64,000 bases of DNA from assembly GCA_965153455.1 (NCBI GenBank), contig OZ234496.1, forward strand, positions 14,624,304 to 14,688,303, in the 5' to 3' direction. This document shows positions 36,151-49,572 of the stretch, piece by piece. This DNA comes from Sphagnum compactum (taxonomy: Eukaryota; Bryophyta; Sphagnopsida; Sphagnales). Both the position numbers and the translations under genes were made by a program. The notes below the pieces were generated by a model. The model had not been told where the DNA came from and searched no databases. It saw nothing but the letters and a program-made list of their open reading frames with translations. Position 1 is the stretch's first letter, and every line of letters begins with the position of its first letter.

Positions 36151-39050
36151 TTAATTGCTATTCATAGCAAGCTGAAACCTATGTGAAGTTAAGAAAATTG
36201 GACCAACTTGGAATAAATTTGCACATGTTTAATTATTTTTGCAAAGGGTTGGCTTATGGCTACCTTGCTTAATTCAACTTGACATGTAATTGACTTGTTC
36301 CAAGTACTAAGGGCAAACTTTTTGGAAAACAATTTATTACTTTAGCAACACATCTGAAATTTGTATTTTGCTTATGCACATCCACTTACATGTGTTATGT
36401 TTCAAAAAATTGAGTTTAACATATATGAATCATATTTTCAAGTAGTGGAGAATATATTTTGACAAATTTAAACACATAATTACCTTAGATATGAAAATGA
36501 CTTTGAAAAAAAATACAATTGTTGCCTCAAACAAGTATTCCCAAGTTTTGGATCTATTGGAAAATTTTAAATCTAATTGACATTTCCAACAGGACTTTCT
36601 AATAGAACCTTGGGGCAGTTGACAAATCTTTCCAACAAACCTCAAAACTTTCCAACATAAATTTCTTACATAACTTTGGCTAGGCAACAAACCTTTTCAA
36701 TAAACTTCAAAAATGTCCAACATAATTAGTTTTGTTGGAATTTTTTTGAATAATACTTTTAGATAAATTCATTCAAAACTTTTCAATGTTAGAACATTAC
36801 AACAAATTCAAGTGTCACCCCCTATTGGCACAAATTGTGCAAAATAATACATCACTAGCATGAAATAATTTTTCACTTCAACAACAAAATACATTTCTAT
36901 TTTTTGGACACCGTGATCAACACATTTGAATATCTACAATAAGCTCTAGCAACCATTACCTTGAGTGTGTCCTTCTATTTTTGTCCACCTATTGACAATA
37001 GATGAAATTAAATCTTAACCCAGATCTTGTGTATGATCTCCCATCATCCAAGCTTCCTATATCAATCATCAATTGTAACAAATGTTTTGTTATGATGATT
37101 GAACAATTGAAGGTGAAGTATTGTGCCTTCAACTATTATACACAATTTTTACACCTCAAAACTATATAATATTTTGACATTCCATAAGTTGTACTTGAGC
37201 AGTTTCTTTGACTTGCCTTCTTTGGGTGTATTTGATATTGTTGTGTAATCTCCCCCCATTGATCATAGCACCATTCTCCACAAATTTTCCCAACCTTCAT
37301 GAATTTTCACCTTTGATGTCACTAATAGTTTCAACCATCAAAACAATGGGTTTCAACAACCCAAAATAAAAATAAAATTTACATCCTAGTTTGAAGTTCA
37401 ACAACTTAATCCAAAACATTAAATTTGTAAGATAGAAAGTGTATTAATATTTGTTTTCAAACTTGATAACCAGTAGACAAGAAAAAAACATTTCATGTAT
37501 AAATTACTAGATATACAAATGATGTCATTTCAAAACACTTGATGAACATTCAATGAATTTTTTTATTCATGAGCTTTTTCAATGTCCATGCAAGGACACA
37601 TTATCACATCTCCCATTTGGAATCCTATCAATGCAAGCAACACAAAAGAATGGAATGTTGCGACATTGAAGTAAAGTGGGTCTTTGTTGGGTATAGATTA
37701 TATTTGGTGCATATTACAATTGCTACAAATTGTCTCATAGTTCAATGGTTTGGACTTGTCCACCTCACCAACCTTTACATCCCAAAATAATTTGTTAGGT
37801 TTTTGCGTGTAATTGGATGGGCAACATGGTATTTGTTATTTTTAGTTGTCAAGAACTCGAGAATTTCATCCGCATTTTGTAGCTTGTGTCCTTGAGGTTT
37901 GATATGTTCCTTTTAGGCTTTTCTTTTTAGTAAAACCCCAGCCCCATCCACCTCCCCCTTCCCATGGCCCATTGCAAAAAAATTCCAAATCATTTCACAA
38001 CCATTTGGAAAGTCATTGGAAGTTGTCAAAGCAAGGTACCGAGAAACAAAATACCAAATTCTTGTAGATTTGAATTGACCACTACATTTGTTGGTCTAAA
38101 CAAAATGATATTTTGGGGAATAACCTTGCTCTTTCAGATGATACCCATGCAACATGAAAGCATGTTGTACAAATAATGTGTCATGAATTGTGCCATGTAG
38201 CACATAATATAATAGGCAAGTAGGTAGATAAGTAATAGGTAAATAAATAAGTAAGTTGACACGTGTTTTTATAATTTTTCATCTTGTACTTTGAATAATG
38301 CAAGTTGTGTGAGTTACATAGAATCCATATTGATTTAGTTACACTTCCACCTGCACTTTTTCACTTGATTCAAAAAGGTTAGGAACTAATAGTTTGGGTA
38401 TAAGACAACAAAACATTAGATGTCATGATTCACATTTATTAACTTCATTATAGTTCTTAAGACATTTGATGAAGTTTATTGTAAAATGTGATTATGAAAA
38501 TCAATTAAAAATCTTCCTTGAAAACCTATGTTTATGAAAGGTTCACTAAAGTTTTCAAGGCTTTGCATTTCAAACAAATATAAATGTAATATTTTTGAAT
38601 GTGATCAACATTATAAAGTAGATGTATAACCTTTGTGATTATGGATCTAAGATAATCAAGTTATCTATAAAGTCACTCATTCTTTGAACCTTAATTTGAC
38701 CCTTTATCCTTAGTTCATCCTTGAATGAAAAGGTATTTGTAAAGTAGAAAAAAATTGAGAAAAAAAAGTCAATATTGAGGATGAAGTTCATAAAATTTGA
38801 AGGTGGAGGCCAAAAGAAAACATAAAAAGACACAATTGTTAGAAAGCAATGAAGGCACAATACACCCCATCACATTTAAAGTTGAGCATATAACTCCTTT
38901 CAACACAAAAATTAGTGATAAAATGAGTTTTAAGCCCCCTTTTATGGATGTGTATTTATTTTTGCCTCAATTTTTGATCTTAGCCCAATTTTGGGTTTCT
39001 AGTGCCCATTGTCCATGGCTTTACAGATAACTGTAATAAGTACAACATAA
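36150..39050. other. AT-rich spacer
   Basis: No gene or structured repeat recognised. Short open frames (for example 38,797-39,030) lack motifs and are A-rich. Confidence 0.45.
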
Positions 39051-39703
39051 AATAATATTTTGTAAAATTTGTCAGTTCGTGCCTGGTAAACCCATCTTAT
39101 GAAGAAAACTTCGTATGGTTTGGGGCTGAGTTCGTTTAACAACCAAGTATGTCAGGAGCGTTGATACTTTGAACCAGTCCAAAGGCTATGCGTTTGGACT
39201 GGTTCAAAACTCAAGTGCACCATGGTTTCGTACAAGTGGAAATTTTCCTTTGAGCACACATTGGGCAGTTTGGAATGGAAATCGGATGGTTAGTTTAGCT
39301 GGATGAATAAAGGACCAGGTTTCATGTCTCTAGTTTGGTGGGGTGCAAGAGGGACGCAAGTGTCAGGTTGGGCCTCCCAACATTCACGGGTTGAAGCTTA
39401 AGCTCTTTGCCCTCTCACTCACTTTGGACAGTGGACTGGTTCCAGCGCACGATGGGTTCGGACAGGTACAGTTTTTTCTTTGAGCACACATTGGGCCCAT
39501 CAGACTCTAGTTTGTAAAGGTCCTACTGTTTAGGAGACTGTCACCGTCAAAAAAGAATTTTACATTTTAGCCACTGTTGACTACAGTCAAGTGGAACTGG
39601 CCCTATGGGGATTGGGGGAGCTTTTTTTTTGCTTCTCTTGGAATTCGAGTTGCGGTTATTTTATTAAACCATTCCTTCTTTTCCACGATATTAAGAGAGA
39701 AAG

Positions 39704-39724
39704 CAAAACCCTAAACCCTAAACT
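39704..39724 (+). repeat. Short plant telomere-like motif (CCCTAAA)2
   Basis: AAAACCCTAAACCCTAAAC sits directly before the 86-bp minisatellite. Two units are too few to infer an old telomere. Confidence 0.7.
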
Positions 39725-39980
39725 TGTAACTGGTTTGGGTGTCCTGGTTCTACTTTTGGTGTGGTCAGTACCACTTGTAATGTGTATGGACAGTGGAGAA
39801 CATGCTTGCTTGTAACTGGTTTGGGTGTCCTGGTTCTACTTTTGGTGTAGTCAATACCACTTGTAATGTATGTGGACGGTGGAGATCACGCTTGCTTGTA
39901 ACTAGTTTTGGTGTCCTGGTTCTACTTTTGGTCTGGTCAGTAGCACTTGTAATGTGAATGGACAGTGGAGAACTGGCTTG
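39723..39980 (+). repeat. Three tandem 86-bp units
   Basis: Units start at 39,723, 39,809 and 39,895 with CTTGTAACTGGTTTGGGTGT or a close variant and contain TCCTGGTTCTACTTTTGGT. The units differ at scattered positions. The open frames crossing them are incidental. Confidence 0.95.
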
Positions 39981-39999
39981 CGATGTGAATTGATGGTGG

Positions 40000-42900
40000 G
40001 GGAAACCAGTTGCACTGTGGAACAGGCCCTGGTGCAGCCAGTTACCAATTAATGGAACAGCAGCTTGTCCTACCAGGTTTGCTAGGTTCCCAACTTTCAT
40101 AGTACATAAAAGCTGCATGATGGTCATAACCTATGTTGGGTTAGTATGTAGGGTTGCCAGCATCACTTTTTGGAGGGATTTCCTGGGACATCCTGCCAAG
40201 CTGTAGGAGGTTCCCTATATGGTATCCTTGGTAAATTTTAGGTTTGAGCTAGTATTTTCTAATTTGGGGATGTAGCATCCATGCTAGAAAAATTGCTGGG
40301 AATGATGGACGCTGTTGAGGGATGACATGAAATGATGTGAAAACAACATGAAAATGATGGGGAACCGTCAGAATGGTGGGAAAACGACAGGAATGTCCAC
40401 AAGGGACAATGAAATGTTAGGAACCATGCTCGAGGATGCCCAGATTTTTATTTATTTATTTATCTTCCAAGCACTGGGGGGTGCTGAGGGATGATGATAA
40501 TGCCCAGAAGCATGTCAAGAACATTGTAATTTATTTTTAAAGATTAATTAATTAATTAATTATTTTGGTTGAGTGATAGGAATACTAGGAAACACGCTGG
40601 AGCACCCTGAAGAGAGAAATCTGAACCTCCACCCAGATTAAAAAAAAATGGTTTGATAAATTTTTTAAAACTTTACTGCTAGCAGGGACACCACGAGGAT
40701 GTCACTTCAGGTCCAACCAGGTAGTATGTTAGCCAAGACTGTGAACAGCCAAATCAGATATGAGCTAGAATAAATAACTCTCCCAAAAAGCAAAAAAAAG
40801 GAAAGAATATTTGGTTTTACAAAAGCTAACAAGCCGTTTCTGCCTTCAATGTCTGGTTTCATCTTGTGCCAGTTTTGCCTGTTTCTTTTGGAATGCAAAA
40901 AGCTCCCTTTTCGTAACGAAATTAGAATTAACCTCCTTCATCCAAGATGATAATGGATCCTGTCTTGTAACTGAGGCTATGTGATTTGGGTTCGCTAATC
41001 CATAAGGCATGAAATGCTCGTGGCTCTGTGACTCCATATGAGAATGGTCCATTTCTTGTGTCCAGAACTATCCTCCTGAATAATATCTACTTTGGAGGAG
41101 GGGGAACTATGCCTTGTGACGAAAGGGTTTAAGTCCCCAAGAAATAACCCCAAAACACAACCACTCCTTTCTAACACGAAACTAAAGTCAGACTGGGGAC
41201 AATCACACCAACTCACAAAGGAAGTAATACAAGCCCCTTGTTCACCTAGGTAGACTAAATATTCGACCAGACTGCATGTGTGTACTAGCAGGCCAAAAGC
41301 CAAAACCTCCGACTTAAATGGACTAAAGCTGTGTTCTGACTTTTGGTGTACAAATCTTCAACTACAAGGCTACAAGCCACTCTCCACACATCAGGGACCC
41401 AGGTAGGACTAAATGGTCAGACTGCTAATTTAGTCAAACGCCAGGGCAGTTTCTAATCCGACAAATAAGTCAAGACAAAATTACCATCCGATTCTCTGCA
41501 AATCTAAAGCTCACCAGAGATCCAATGATGAAATTCTTGGGCTGAAAACAAATTTCTTCATTGGATTTTGGATTTCCTTGCATTTTGGGTTTTTTGTCCA
41601 ATACAGCCTGGGTTGTTTGACATGAAGAATTTCAGTGTAGGAAATAGGGTGGGACTGAGCACTCGTCAATGTCCTGTCCATTGCAGATTTGGCATTAGAA
41701 AAACATGCGCATCCTGTACATCACTTCCCATTTTTATTCAATCAAGGACATAATAATGAGGAAACTTTTTACTAGAACAGATTTTTCAAAATGAGAAAAA
41801 CAGCATTTTGAGCTTTGAAATTGGAAATTGGATAAGACAGATGCTGCCCACTATAATAAGAGTGCAAATATGGCAACTAAATAGACTTTAGGGACATGCA
41901 CATGAGTCCTTACAGGGAATTCCTCCCAGTGTAAAACTAAAAACCAGTGTTGGTCTGGCATGGACTTTTGAATACACTAGACTGGTCCAGGTATTAGATT
42001 ATTATGTCATTTTAAATACCAGGCTGGTACTAGTATTGGGTACTTAAAAAACTCTCGTACCAGTCTGGTCCTGGTATTGGGTCCAAGACTGATTGTTGGC
42101 TGGTATGGAGTAGGTACACACCTATTGAGATTGGTATAAAGTTGATACAAGGCTGGGATTACCTCAGGTCCCCTACTCCCTACCAGGCTGGAATAGGTTT
42201 AAGGTTGGTATTGCCTCAGCTTGAAAGTTCTTAGAAATTTCAAAGGAAAAGGATTATTGACTAACATTCAGCAGCTAGACTCATAAGATATGATGTATTT
42301 CTGACGTAGTAGATATAGGTCAAAATAGTAAATAAAGACATTATTATCTTAAAGCACAAAAAATTTACAAAGATGATAAGGTTTTGATGACCATTCATAT
42401 ACATTTTCTGAAGTTTCCAGTGTCCATGCGTAGTTATAGTGGTGATCTTTCAGAATTACAATTGTCCCTTGTCTTTCATGTTTCATTATGTCATGATGAA
42501 CAACTTACCGAGCAACTTCATCACATTTGTCATACAACAAGTTTGTATCAAAACTTGTAATGCCAAGGATGAGTTTCGATCAATGTTAGGTAGGTATTGA
42601 ATACCTTTGGATGAATGTAGGTATTAATACCCCTCACAACTAGACCTGACATTACTTTGGAAATCAATCAATAAAATTTGTTTCCATTGTAATTGCTATA
42701 ACTTTTAATGATGAAAGTATCCAAATAATTAATAAAAGTAGATAATATTGTGATAGAAATTTGGTGCAAAATAAATGATATAAGGGCTAGTAATGTGACC
42801 AATAAGAGTAACAACTTAAAAGTTGGTAGGTAGGTGAGTAGGGGTGGTGGGCCCGAAGAGGAAGAAAAGTTGAAACTGAGCCAACTGCCATCGTTCAAGC

Positions 42901-45000
42901 TCTGATAGACCAAGCTCAAATTTGTCTGAATGGAATTGAATCATGAACTGCCTAATGAACGTTGTAAGAACTAACCAAGGGGACCTCTTCTAAACATTTG
43001 AAGTCCCGAATTGTGTTGGCACAAGTATGCAAAAATCAACTTATTTATGCCAAATACCACTATTAACTAGAGAAATGAATTTCGTCAGTGGACCCAATAT
43101 GTCTTTCCTTGGCTTGAGTCATGTATGATGTTTCACCTCCACAAGTGGAATCTGCCCTAGAAATCTTAATAAGGTTTGTAATGACAATATTTGTCAATGC
43201 TCAAACATCATCTTTGTACAAAACAATGTTAATTCATTATCAATGAATAATGAATATGTACATGCATGGATTTCATCCACAAACAACAAACTAAAGTACC
43301 TGAACTTTTGTATGGAATATCTTATATAATTTATAATTATCTTTTAAAAACTTTAGTATGCATTTCATGATTTATGTTGGGGTAGCGTTATCAGGAATTG
43401 TTAGGTCAATGCTGAACACTATGGAACTTAACAAAATCCCACCAAAAAAAGACACATTCATATTAGTCAAACTCAATCATGGGACAAAAAATTTAAGCCC
43501 AAAAATATCACACGAAAACATGGAAAACCAAACAATGACCTTCAATTAATTATCACAGGTCCTGTTAGATTGGAATGCTTCAAAATCTCATACTGCAAAA
43601 GATGAGATTAGAGGCAATAGCGAGGAATAACGACCAAACACACAAAAAAAGAACTAAAGTGATCTCCAACACAAATAATTCCTACCAAAAAAAAAAATCA
43701 CTATTAAATAAGACTAAGGGCTAAGATGGGGAAAAATGGGGATGAGAATATGGTAGGGCCCATTCCACCCATGAATGCAGCAAGCCCAAGACAGGTTTTT
43801 TCAGGGCCTGTTCCAAATTGTAACTAGTTTCTCCACCGTCAATTCAGATTTCACCTGCTTTCTCCAAAGTCCATTCCGTTCAAACGGAAATGGACAGCAC
43901 AAAAGGTAGAAATAGGAACAGAAAAATAGGACACTCCAACGAGATATATAAATGTGAAAGAATGCAAAAAGGTCCAAATCAGGCATTCAATTCACTCCAA
44001 GTAAGATGGTTGTGTGTCGGTGGAGCTGCACAGAGGGTGGCATTATAGGAAGTGACGTCAGAGTTTGGTTCCATGTACAACAAGTTTATTTTAGCATAGG
44101 TATTCCAATCCTTACTATTTAAACACTACATATAGTCATCTGTAATCATCTCTTCGTATGCATAGTTGCCCTCCAATCTATTGTTGCCAAACTCCAAAGT
44201 TTACAGGGTGTTGAACTCTTAAGAGGAAATGAAAAGTATGTGCAACTTCTCTCCAAGGTTAAAAGACATTTGAGTATGAAGGGTTCCTAAACTAAATCTG
44301 AATAGAAGTCAATCCTCAATCTACAACCCAATCCGACACAAAAAGTGGGTCAGGATTCAGGAATGAATACCGAGATGCTTTTGGCAGACTGTCTCTGATG
44401 CATTGTTGCATCATCATATACTTTTCATACTGTCATTTGTTCAGACAATTAGAAAATTACTCGATTCTCAATCACAACAGTTGATCATGATCAAAAGGCT
44501 ATGTGAAAAGAGCATACCCATAGATTTATACGCATGTAACCCATGTGCAGTGTATGTGACAAGTTATTTGTGAAGAATTATTTGCATGATCAGCTGCACA
44601 TAGTTAGGCTGTTGCAATTGACGTTTGTGAAATGATTGACTAGTCTAAGTTCTGAGAATTAATCTCTACAATCTGCTTGTCAACTCACTTGTATGAAATG
44701 CCAAATGAAAAAGAAATCTATTATACAATGATCAAAATTGCGATTATACAATTATCACAATTGCCAAATTGGAGTACAACATAATCCATCAGACAAAAAA
44801 TGTAACATGCAATAGACTTCTCTACATAAAGTACCCCAAACTTTTGATAAAATCAAAAGGCAGGATGAAAACAGTATGGAGGAAACAAACAGGTGGATCC
44901 AACTGCCTTTCTTGAACCTAGGTCCTAAACTGGTCCTCACGTGAGTTTCATCCCCAGTTTTGGATTGCTTTACTTGCAAGCACCTTCACTGCTGCTGATA
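40000..45000. other. Spacer with no recognised gene
   Basis: Less AT-rich than most of the window, but I can see no conserved protein domain. Around 41,960-42,210 the phrases CTGGTA and TACCAG recur irregularly. Short open frames on both strands do not continue into neighbouring exons that I can identify. Confidence 0.4.
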
Positions 45001-45039
45001 CTCTTCTTCAAATCAATTCTTGTCCTGAGATAATCCTCA

Positions 45040-45440
45040 AAATTTCATTAGAGGGTACCCAATTTCACTCAGTTTGAGTCTGTGCTCAAAATTAGGGATG
45101 AAAGAGGATTCGAGGGTCAAACTAGGAACTGATCTACCCAGTTCCATTAAAAAGGATACCCAATTTCTCTCAATTGCCGGCTCCACTCCAATTGGACGAA
45201 GAAGGGATTACAGGGTCAAACCAAGAACTAATACCCAGTATCATAGTTCATTAAAAAGGGTACCCAATTTTGCTCAGTTTCTGGCTACACTCAAATTGGG
45301 CATTAAACAGGGATTAAAGGGTCAAACCAAGAACTGATCCACAGTGTCATAATTCATTAAAAGGAGTACCCAATTTCGCTCAGTTTCCGGGAGCATAAAT
45401 TTGGGGATGAAACAGGGTTAAATGGTGAAACTAGGGCCCA
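45040..45440 (+). repeat. Four tandem ~100-105-bp units
   Basis: The landmark GGTACCCAATTT (or GATACCC/AGTACCC) occurs at 45,054, 45,154, 45,259 and 45,364. Each unit also holds a CTCAATT or CTCAGTTT phrase and an AGGGTCAAAC-like phrase. Periods of 100 and 105 bp do not keep one frame, so the 87-codon frame at 45,074 is not persuasive as a gene. Confidence 0.9.
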
Positions 45441-46468
45441 AAGACAGGGTGAATTTCTGGATAACTTTTGATTTGTGAAGAGAAATCCATGTTGAATGGG
45501 TAATGACAGCACAAGAATGTGAAAGATTCTCAACAGACTTTTCATTAGCAATGATCATCAACGGTTTGTCCAGCATTCCTGTAAGGATTTGATTTGGCCG
45601 CATAATCAGTTGCTGCCAGTCGTGTACCTTGAACTTCAATTTCTTGTCTTTTCTATTTGGCTGTTCTACAGGCCATGGACAAGCTGATCATGTCTTGACA
45701 GCAGCCTTTCCCAAATTCATTTCTCGAAATTTTCGAATTCAATGAAGGGCCTAAATACTGAAAAGTAGGAAGCTGCTGCCGTACTGTATATCACGGATAG
45801 GAAACCGAGAACCTTTCCTGCAGCTAGCCGGCGGGTCAGGTCATCGAGTTGTTTCAATTTCTGCTGCATTTCTACAACCAACCCTAGCCGGAGTTTTCAC
45901 CTCTCACTTCATGCAGTCATCAGCCTGTAGCAAGCTAACGGCAATTATCGGTGTCTGAGGTTTTGCTAATAAGAAAGTCGCACGCTCGCTTCTTCCTGAT
46001 CTGGTCATGCGCCTCAATCACAGGATACAAAACCAGCACCGATCCCGGTGAGATTCGAACTGAGCTACTTGAGTTTCGTAGTAGGCTCGAAGGGTTGGTC
46101 TTCGTGACGATGGAGCCGCAGCGCAGAATGAAGTAGTGCACCACCTTTTGAGCTCTGATCTAAACAATAAAAGAAAGATAACAGTTTTTAACGATTCAGG
46201 TCATAATTTAACGGGCTGTTGATCGGGTTATTTAGCAGAACACCGACGGTCGCTTCAACAGTTGTCGCCGCCATGTGATTCCCTATAAACATTCTCCAAC
46301 GCATATTTTGCTACAGAGGGCTCACGCTAAGGTAGGTGTCTAGTGTTCACCCTTCATGCACAAGGAAGCTGAACAATCAACCGTTAGATAGTATGATTGC
46401 ACGACCAAGCATATTAAAGTTGCAACCCATTAAGCTGTCTTTTGTGTTGAACGTAGGGTGCGGTAGTT

Positions 46469-46484
46469 GTCGTCTATAGACGAC
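46469..46484. repeat. Perfect 16-bp palindrome
   Basis: GTCGTCTATAGACGAC is its own reverse complement. It lies in a less AT-rich stretch just upstream of the Copia LTR. Confidence 0.9.
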
Positions 46485-46727
46485 GTTGGCAATATTTATG
46501 AATCACACGGCCTGATCCTTAAGGTATTATTATTATCAGCAACTTGTTGCAGCTTATCACATTTGTCATGATCAGAGTGAAGCGATTGGCAGCAGTTCAT
46601 CAGCGTAGCTTGACAGGGGGAATTGCGACATAGACTAAGACACTAATTTGATATGATGAGAGCTGTGAACTTGACATGAGTGTGAGTTTTTGAGATCACC
46701 ACATTGTCATGAGATTGAGGGGAATTC

Positions 46728-47003
46728 TGTTGGAATGTCATCTAATCATCATCCATAAGTTCATGATTTCATTTGTGTGATGAAGAGACAGCATTTGGAG
46801 TTCATGATCTGTGTTAGAACTTAAAGACAATAGTTATTCGTTATACGGTTGAAACAAAAGAGCTGCAGCTTTATGTTGTCTTCTTCTTTTAGGACTTTAT
46901 GACATCTAAAATGATTATTAAAATCTGACAACAATGAATTCTAAAATATTTCTCCACTATCTTCTGCATGTGAGGTTGTCTTAATCTGGAACGATTTCTT
47001 TCA
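46728..47003 (+). mobile_element. Copia 5' LTR
   Basis: Starts TGTTGGAATG and ends ATTTCTTTCA (TG...CA), about 276 bp. It is followed directly by a primer-binding site and gag remnant, which defines the right edge. The left edge rests on the typical TGTTGGAATG start. No second LTR is visible in the window, so the element is truncated. Confidence 0.75.
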
Positions 47004-47018
47004 TGGTATTAGAGCGAG
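47004..47018 (+). promoter_or_regulatory. Primer-binding site (initiator tRNA-Met type)
   Basis: TGGTATTAGAGCGAG differs at one base from the TGGTATCAGAGC complement of the initiator methionine tRNA 3' end, which most plant Copia elements use to prime reverse transcription. It starts directly after the LTR. Confidence 0.85.
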
Positions 47019-47125
47019 AAAAGAAATGCTAGGAATAAGATGGTAATTCATTCTCTAACAAATTCATAAAAGGGTAAGCAATCTTCTATGGTTGAGATAA
47101 TAAGTTGATTTAACAATCAATTACC

Positions 47126-47520
47126 ATGGCATTGATAGCCTCTAAACATCATATTATAATGATTGAAAAACTAAATAGCACAAATTTCATAGTATGGAAG
47201 ATAAAAATTAAGCTATTAAAGTCAAATGTAGCATCCTTTTGAACTCTAGAGACATTCGGATAATGATAGTTAGAAATCTTGAAATGACCAATGAAGTTTG
47301 GGAATATTTTCATGAGGCTCTGTGAACATATTGGTAGAGCCACACAATTGATGTTCAAAAAGAAATTCATGGAGATGGAGATGAATGAACAAGACCTCAT
47401 GACAACATTTTTTAATCTTGGAATCATTTCAAGGCATGTTAAATCATTTGGTTGCAACTAGTCCAGAGATCTTAGATGATGAAATTGTAGGCTTGTACAG
47501 GGTGAAGGCATGAAAAGTAT
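47126..47520 (+). pseudogene. Copia gag fragment
   Basis: ATG at 47,126 opens a frame with IEKLNSTNFIVWKIKIKLLK, matching the KLNGxNFxxWKxxM-type start of plant Copia gag proteins (UBN2/DUF4219 region). Stops follow (for example after VASF), and readable gag-like pieces continue in other frames: a VWEYFHEAL segment and, near 47,440, HLVATSPEILDDEI. Sequence after about 47,520 no longer looks like gag, and no protease, integrase or reverse transcriptase is present. It is a dead 5' fragment. Confidence 0.75.
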
Positions 47521-48527
47521 ACCAAAACAAGATCGTTTTCATGAGTATAAATAAATAAAATTGTGACAATTACATTAGATAATAGGTTCAATGCCTTACT
47601 AGATTATCCTTTTGAACTACACAAGGGCATCAAATGTGAAATTTTAAAAGTTTCAAAAGTTGTATTCACTTTTTTAAAAACATATTTTCAAGTTTCAATC
47701 TACTTTGCAAAATTTGCCAATTGTTCACATTGTGAGAAAGTAGATTGAAAATAGGTCAAAAGACTTCAATTTGAAATTTTCATTCATATGTTGCATTTTG
47801 AAAAGGTTTGCAAAATGATTTAATGAATCAAACACATGTAATGGGGTGTAAGCAAAATAAAGTGAACAACTTGATTACCTTATCAAAACTAGAATAAGTA
47901 TATTTAAAATAATAACAAAACCCATAAGAGAATTGTGAAACATTGAAAATTTTCATTTCAATGATTAAAAAATATATATGTTTACACTAATGTGCATTAA
48001 TTTTCATATTTCAAATTGTAAAAGTAGGTTTTAATTAGGTTTTTCAAAATACAAATAGCTTTTGACGTCTACTTTTCAATGTGGGCTTACGGTTTCAAGT
48101 AGGTATCAAGTATGTTCAAGTACAAGGAAATAGATATTTTTTTTTATGACTTGCTAAAACATATGTTAGTTATGTTTCATTTCTTAACTTATGGGCTTCA
48201 GTTTCCTTGAGTGTCCAATTTTTGGTATGGTATTGGGTGCATTTTGTATTAAGAAAGTCCATGTTAAAAATTGATTTTGTTAGTGGTACTATTGTGAGAA
48301 TTGGAATTTGATTGTCAATTATTAATGGCAAGTACAAGGATCTTGGAAAATTTGGAGGGGTTCCTTGGCAAAAAAAATCAACCTACAAAATTTTGACACC
48401 TATTAATGATGGCCACTAATTGAGATAGGAGAAAAGATCATAAACCAAATTTTTAATGAGAAAATAATAACAGTTGGCTAATAAAGTTTGTGTAGGGGGT
48501 GGCAATAACACATGACTTTTGATAGCA

Positions 48528-49572
48528 GGGTGCAAATTTTTTAAGGTGTACCAAAATCTTGTCACAAGGTGCAATTACAATCAAATGAGCCAATGGTGAC
48601 AAAGGACTCAAGGACTATAATTTTTTTTGTGGTCATTTTCACTTTTTCATAAAAAGGAATTTTGGGATGAAATCTTTTGCAATATGTTACTAGAAATACA
48701 TATATGTTTTCAATACATCACATTTTTGTATTAACTTTTCATGAATAACTAAAAAAATTTAAACAATGTACAGATTCTACCAAATTCTATGTTTCGTTTT
48801 GAGAAAATTATCTTAATTTCAAATTGTATGAAAATAGGTTAATTATTTAATGTTTTATTTTATTGTTTCATAACTTACAACTTTGTTTTAGATGTCATGT
48901 ACATTACACCCCATTTACATGTGGTAAAGGACTCTTGAAATTTTAAAATTTTGTTCAATAGATTTTTAATTTTTTAAATTTTCAAAGTTCACACTTTCAA
49001 ATTATGAATGTTTTCTGAGTGTGGATAATCAATTAATATCATCTCAATTTTTTTCTCATCAAAAATCCTTTATAAACAAAGTCTTTAGCTTAGTAATTTG
49101 GAAAATTGACTACTTTTGATGCAACTATTGTTCAAGTTCAAATGTTTTTATTAAAACCAAAATCCAAATATATATTTTTTGAATTCTTCAACATTCATAT
49201 TAGTTGTTTAGCATTACATTCCATGATTAACATGGCATTAAAGTGGCATCACAAAAATGTATTTAACAAAATTATAGTTTTTATAGAGTTTTGGCGGTTG
49301 CCCGATGTGTTTTTTGGCTCGTTTGATTATGATTGCACCCCAGAGCGTCACCTTTTTCTGTTTTTTTACCTAGTCCTTTTTTACCACGTAAAAACACATT
49401 TATGGATGATTATGATGGAATCTAAAATTGTAATAGTCTAAATATAGTCCTTTTGAAAATTCTGACACGATTCATTATGTTTTATGGGGATCAAAATATA
49501 GGGTAAAAAAGGACTGTAGTAAGGACTAGGCCTTTTTCATCTTGTGTGGTACACCTTAAAGGATTTTCACCT
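48528..49572. mobile_element. MITE interrupted by a second TIR element
   Basis: Outer ends match the MITE at 11,891-12,151: left AAATTTTTTAAGGTGTACCA (48,534) and right TGGTACACCTTAAAGGATTT (to 49,566), with similarity extending a few bases outward to GGGTGC/AGGTGA. The body after 49,339 is collinear with the smaller copy. Between the left TIR region and that body sits about 770 bp absent from the other copy, described as the inner element. Confidence 0.85.
48569..49339. mobile_element. Inner TIR element inserted into the MITE
   Basis: It begins GGTGCAATTACAATCAAATG and its right end read in reverse is GGTGCAATCATAATCAAACG; both are followed by AGCC, giving terminal repeats of about 24 bp with few differences. 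The sequence is exactly what the copy at 11,891-12,151 lacks, so it is an insertion. Its left portion (48,580-48,960) is related to 31,620-32,000 in element A. A degenerate 8-bp target duplication (TCACAAGG / CCAGAGCG) is possible but weak. Confidence 0.8.

Noticed and set aside
45074-45337. 87-codon frame over the ~100-bp units
   Set aside because: The period changes frame between units and the peptide does not repeat, so it is incidental.
46045-46067. tRNA-like fragment on the minus strand (TAGCTCAG joined to TTCGAATCTCACCGG)
   Set aside because: It looks like a D-arm phrase joined to a T-arm phrase, but the T stem does not pair and there is no anticodon arm or acceptor stem. At most it is a relic or chance.
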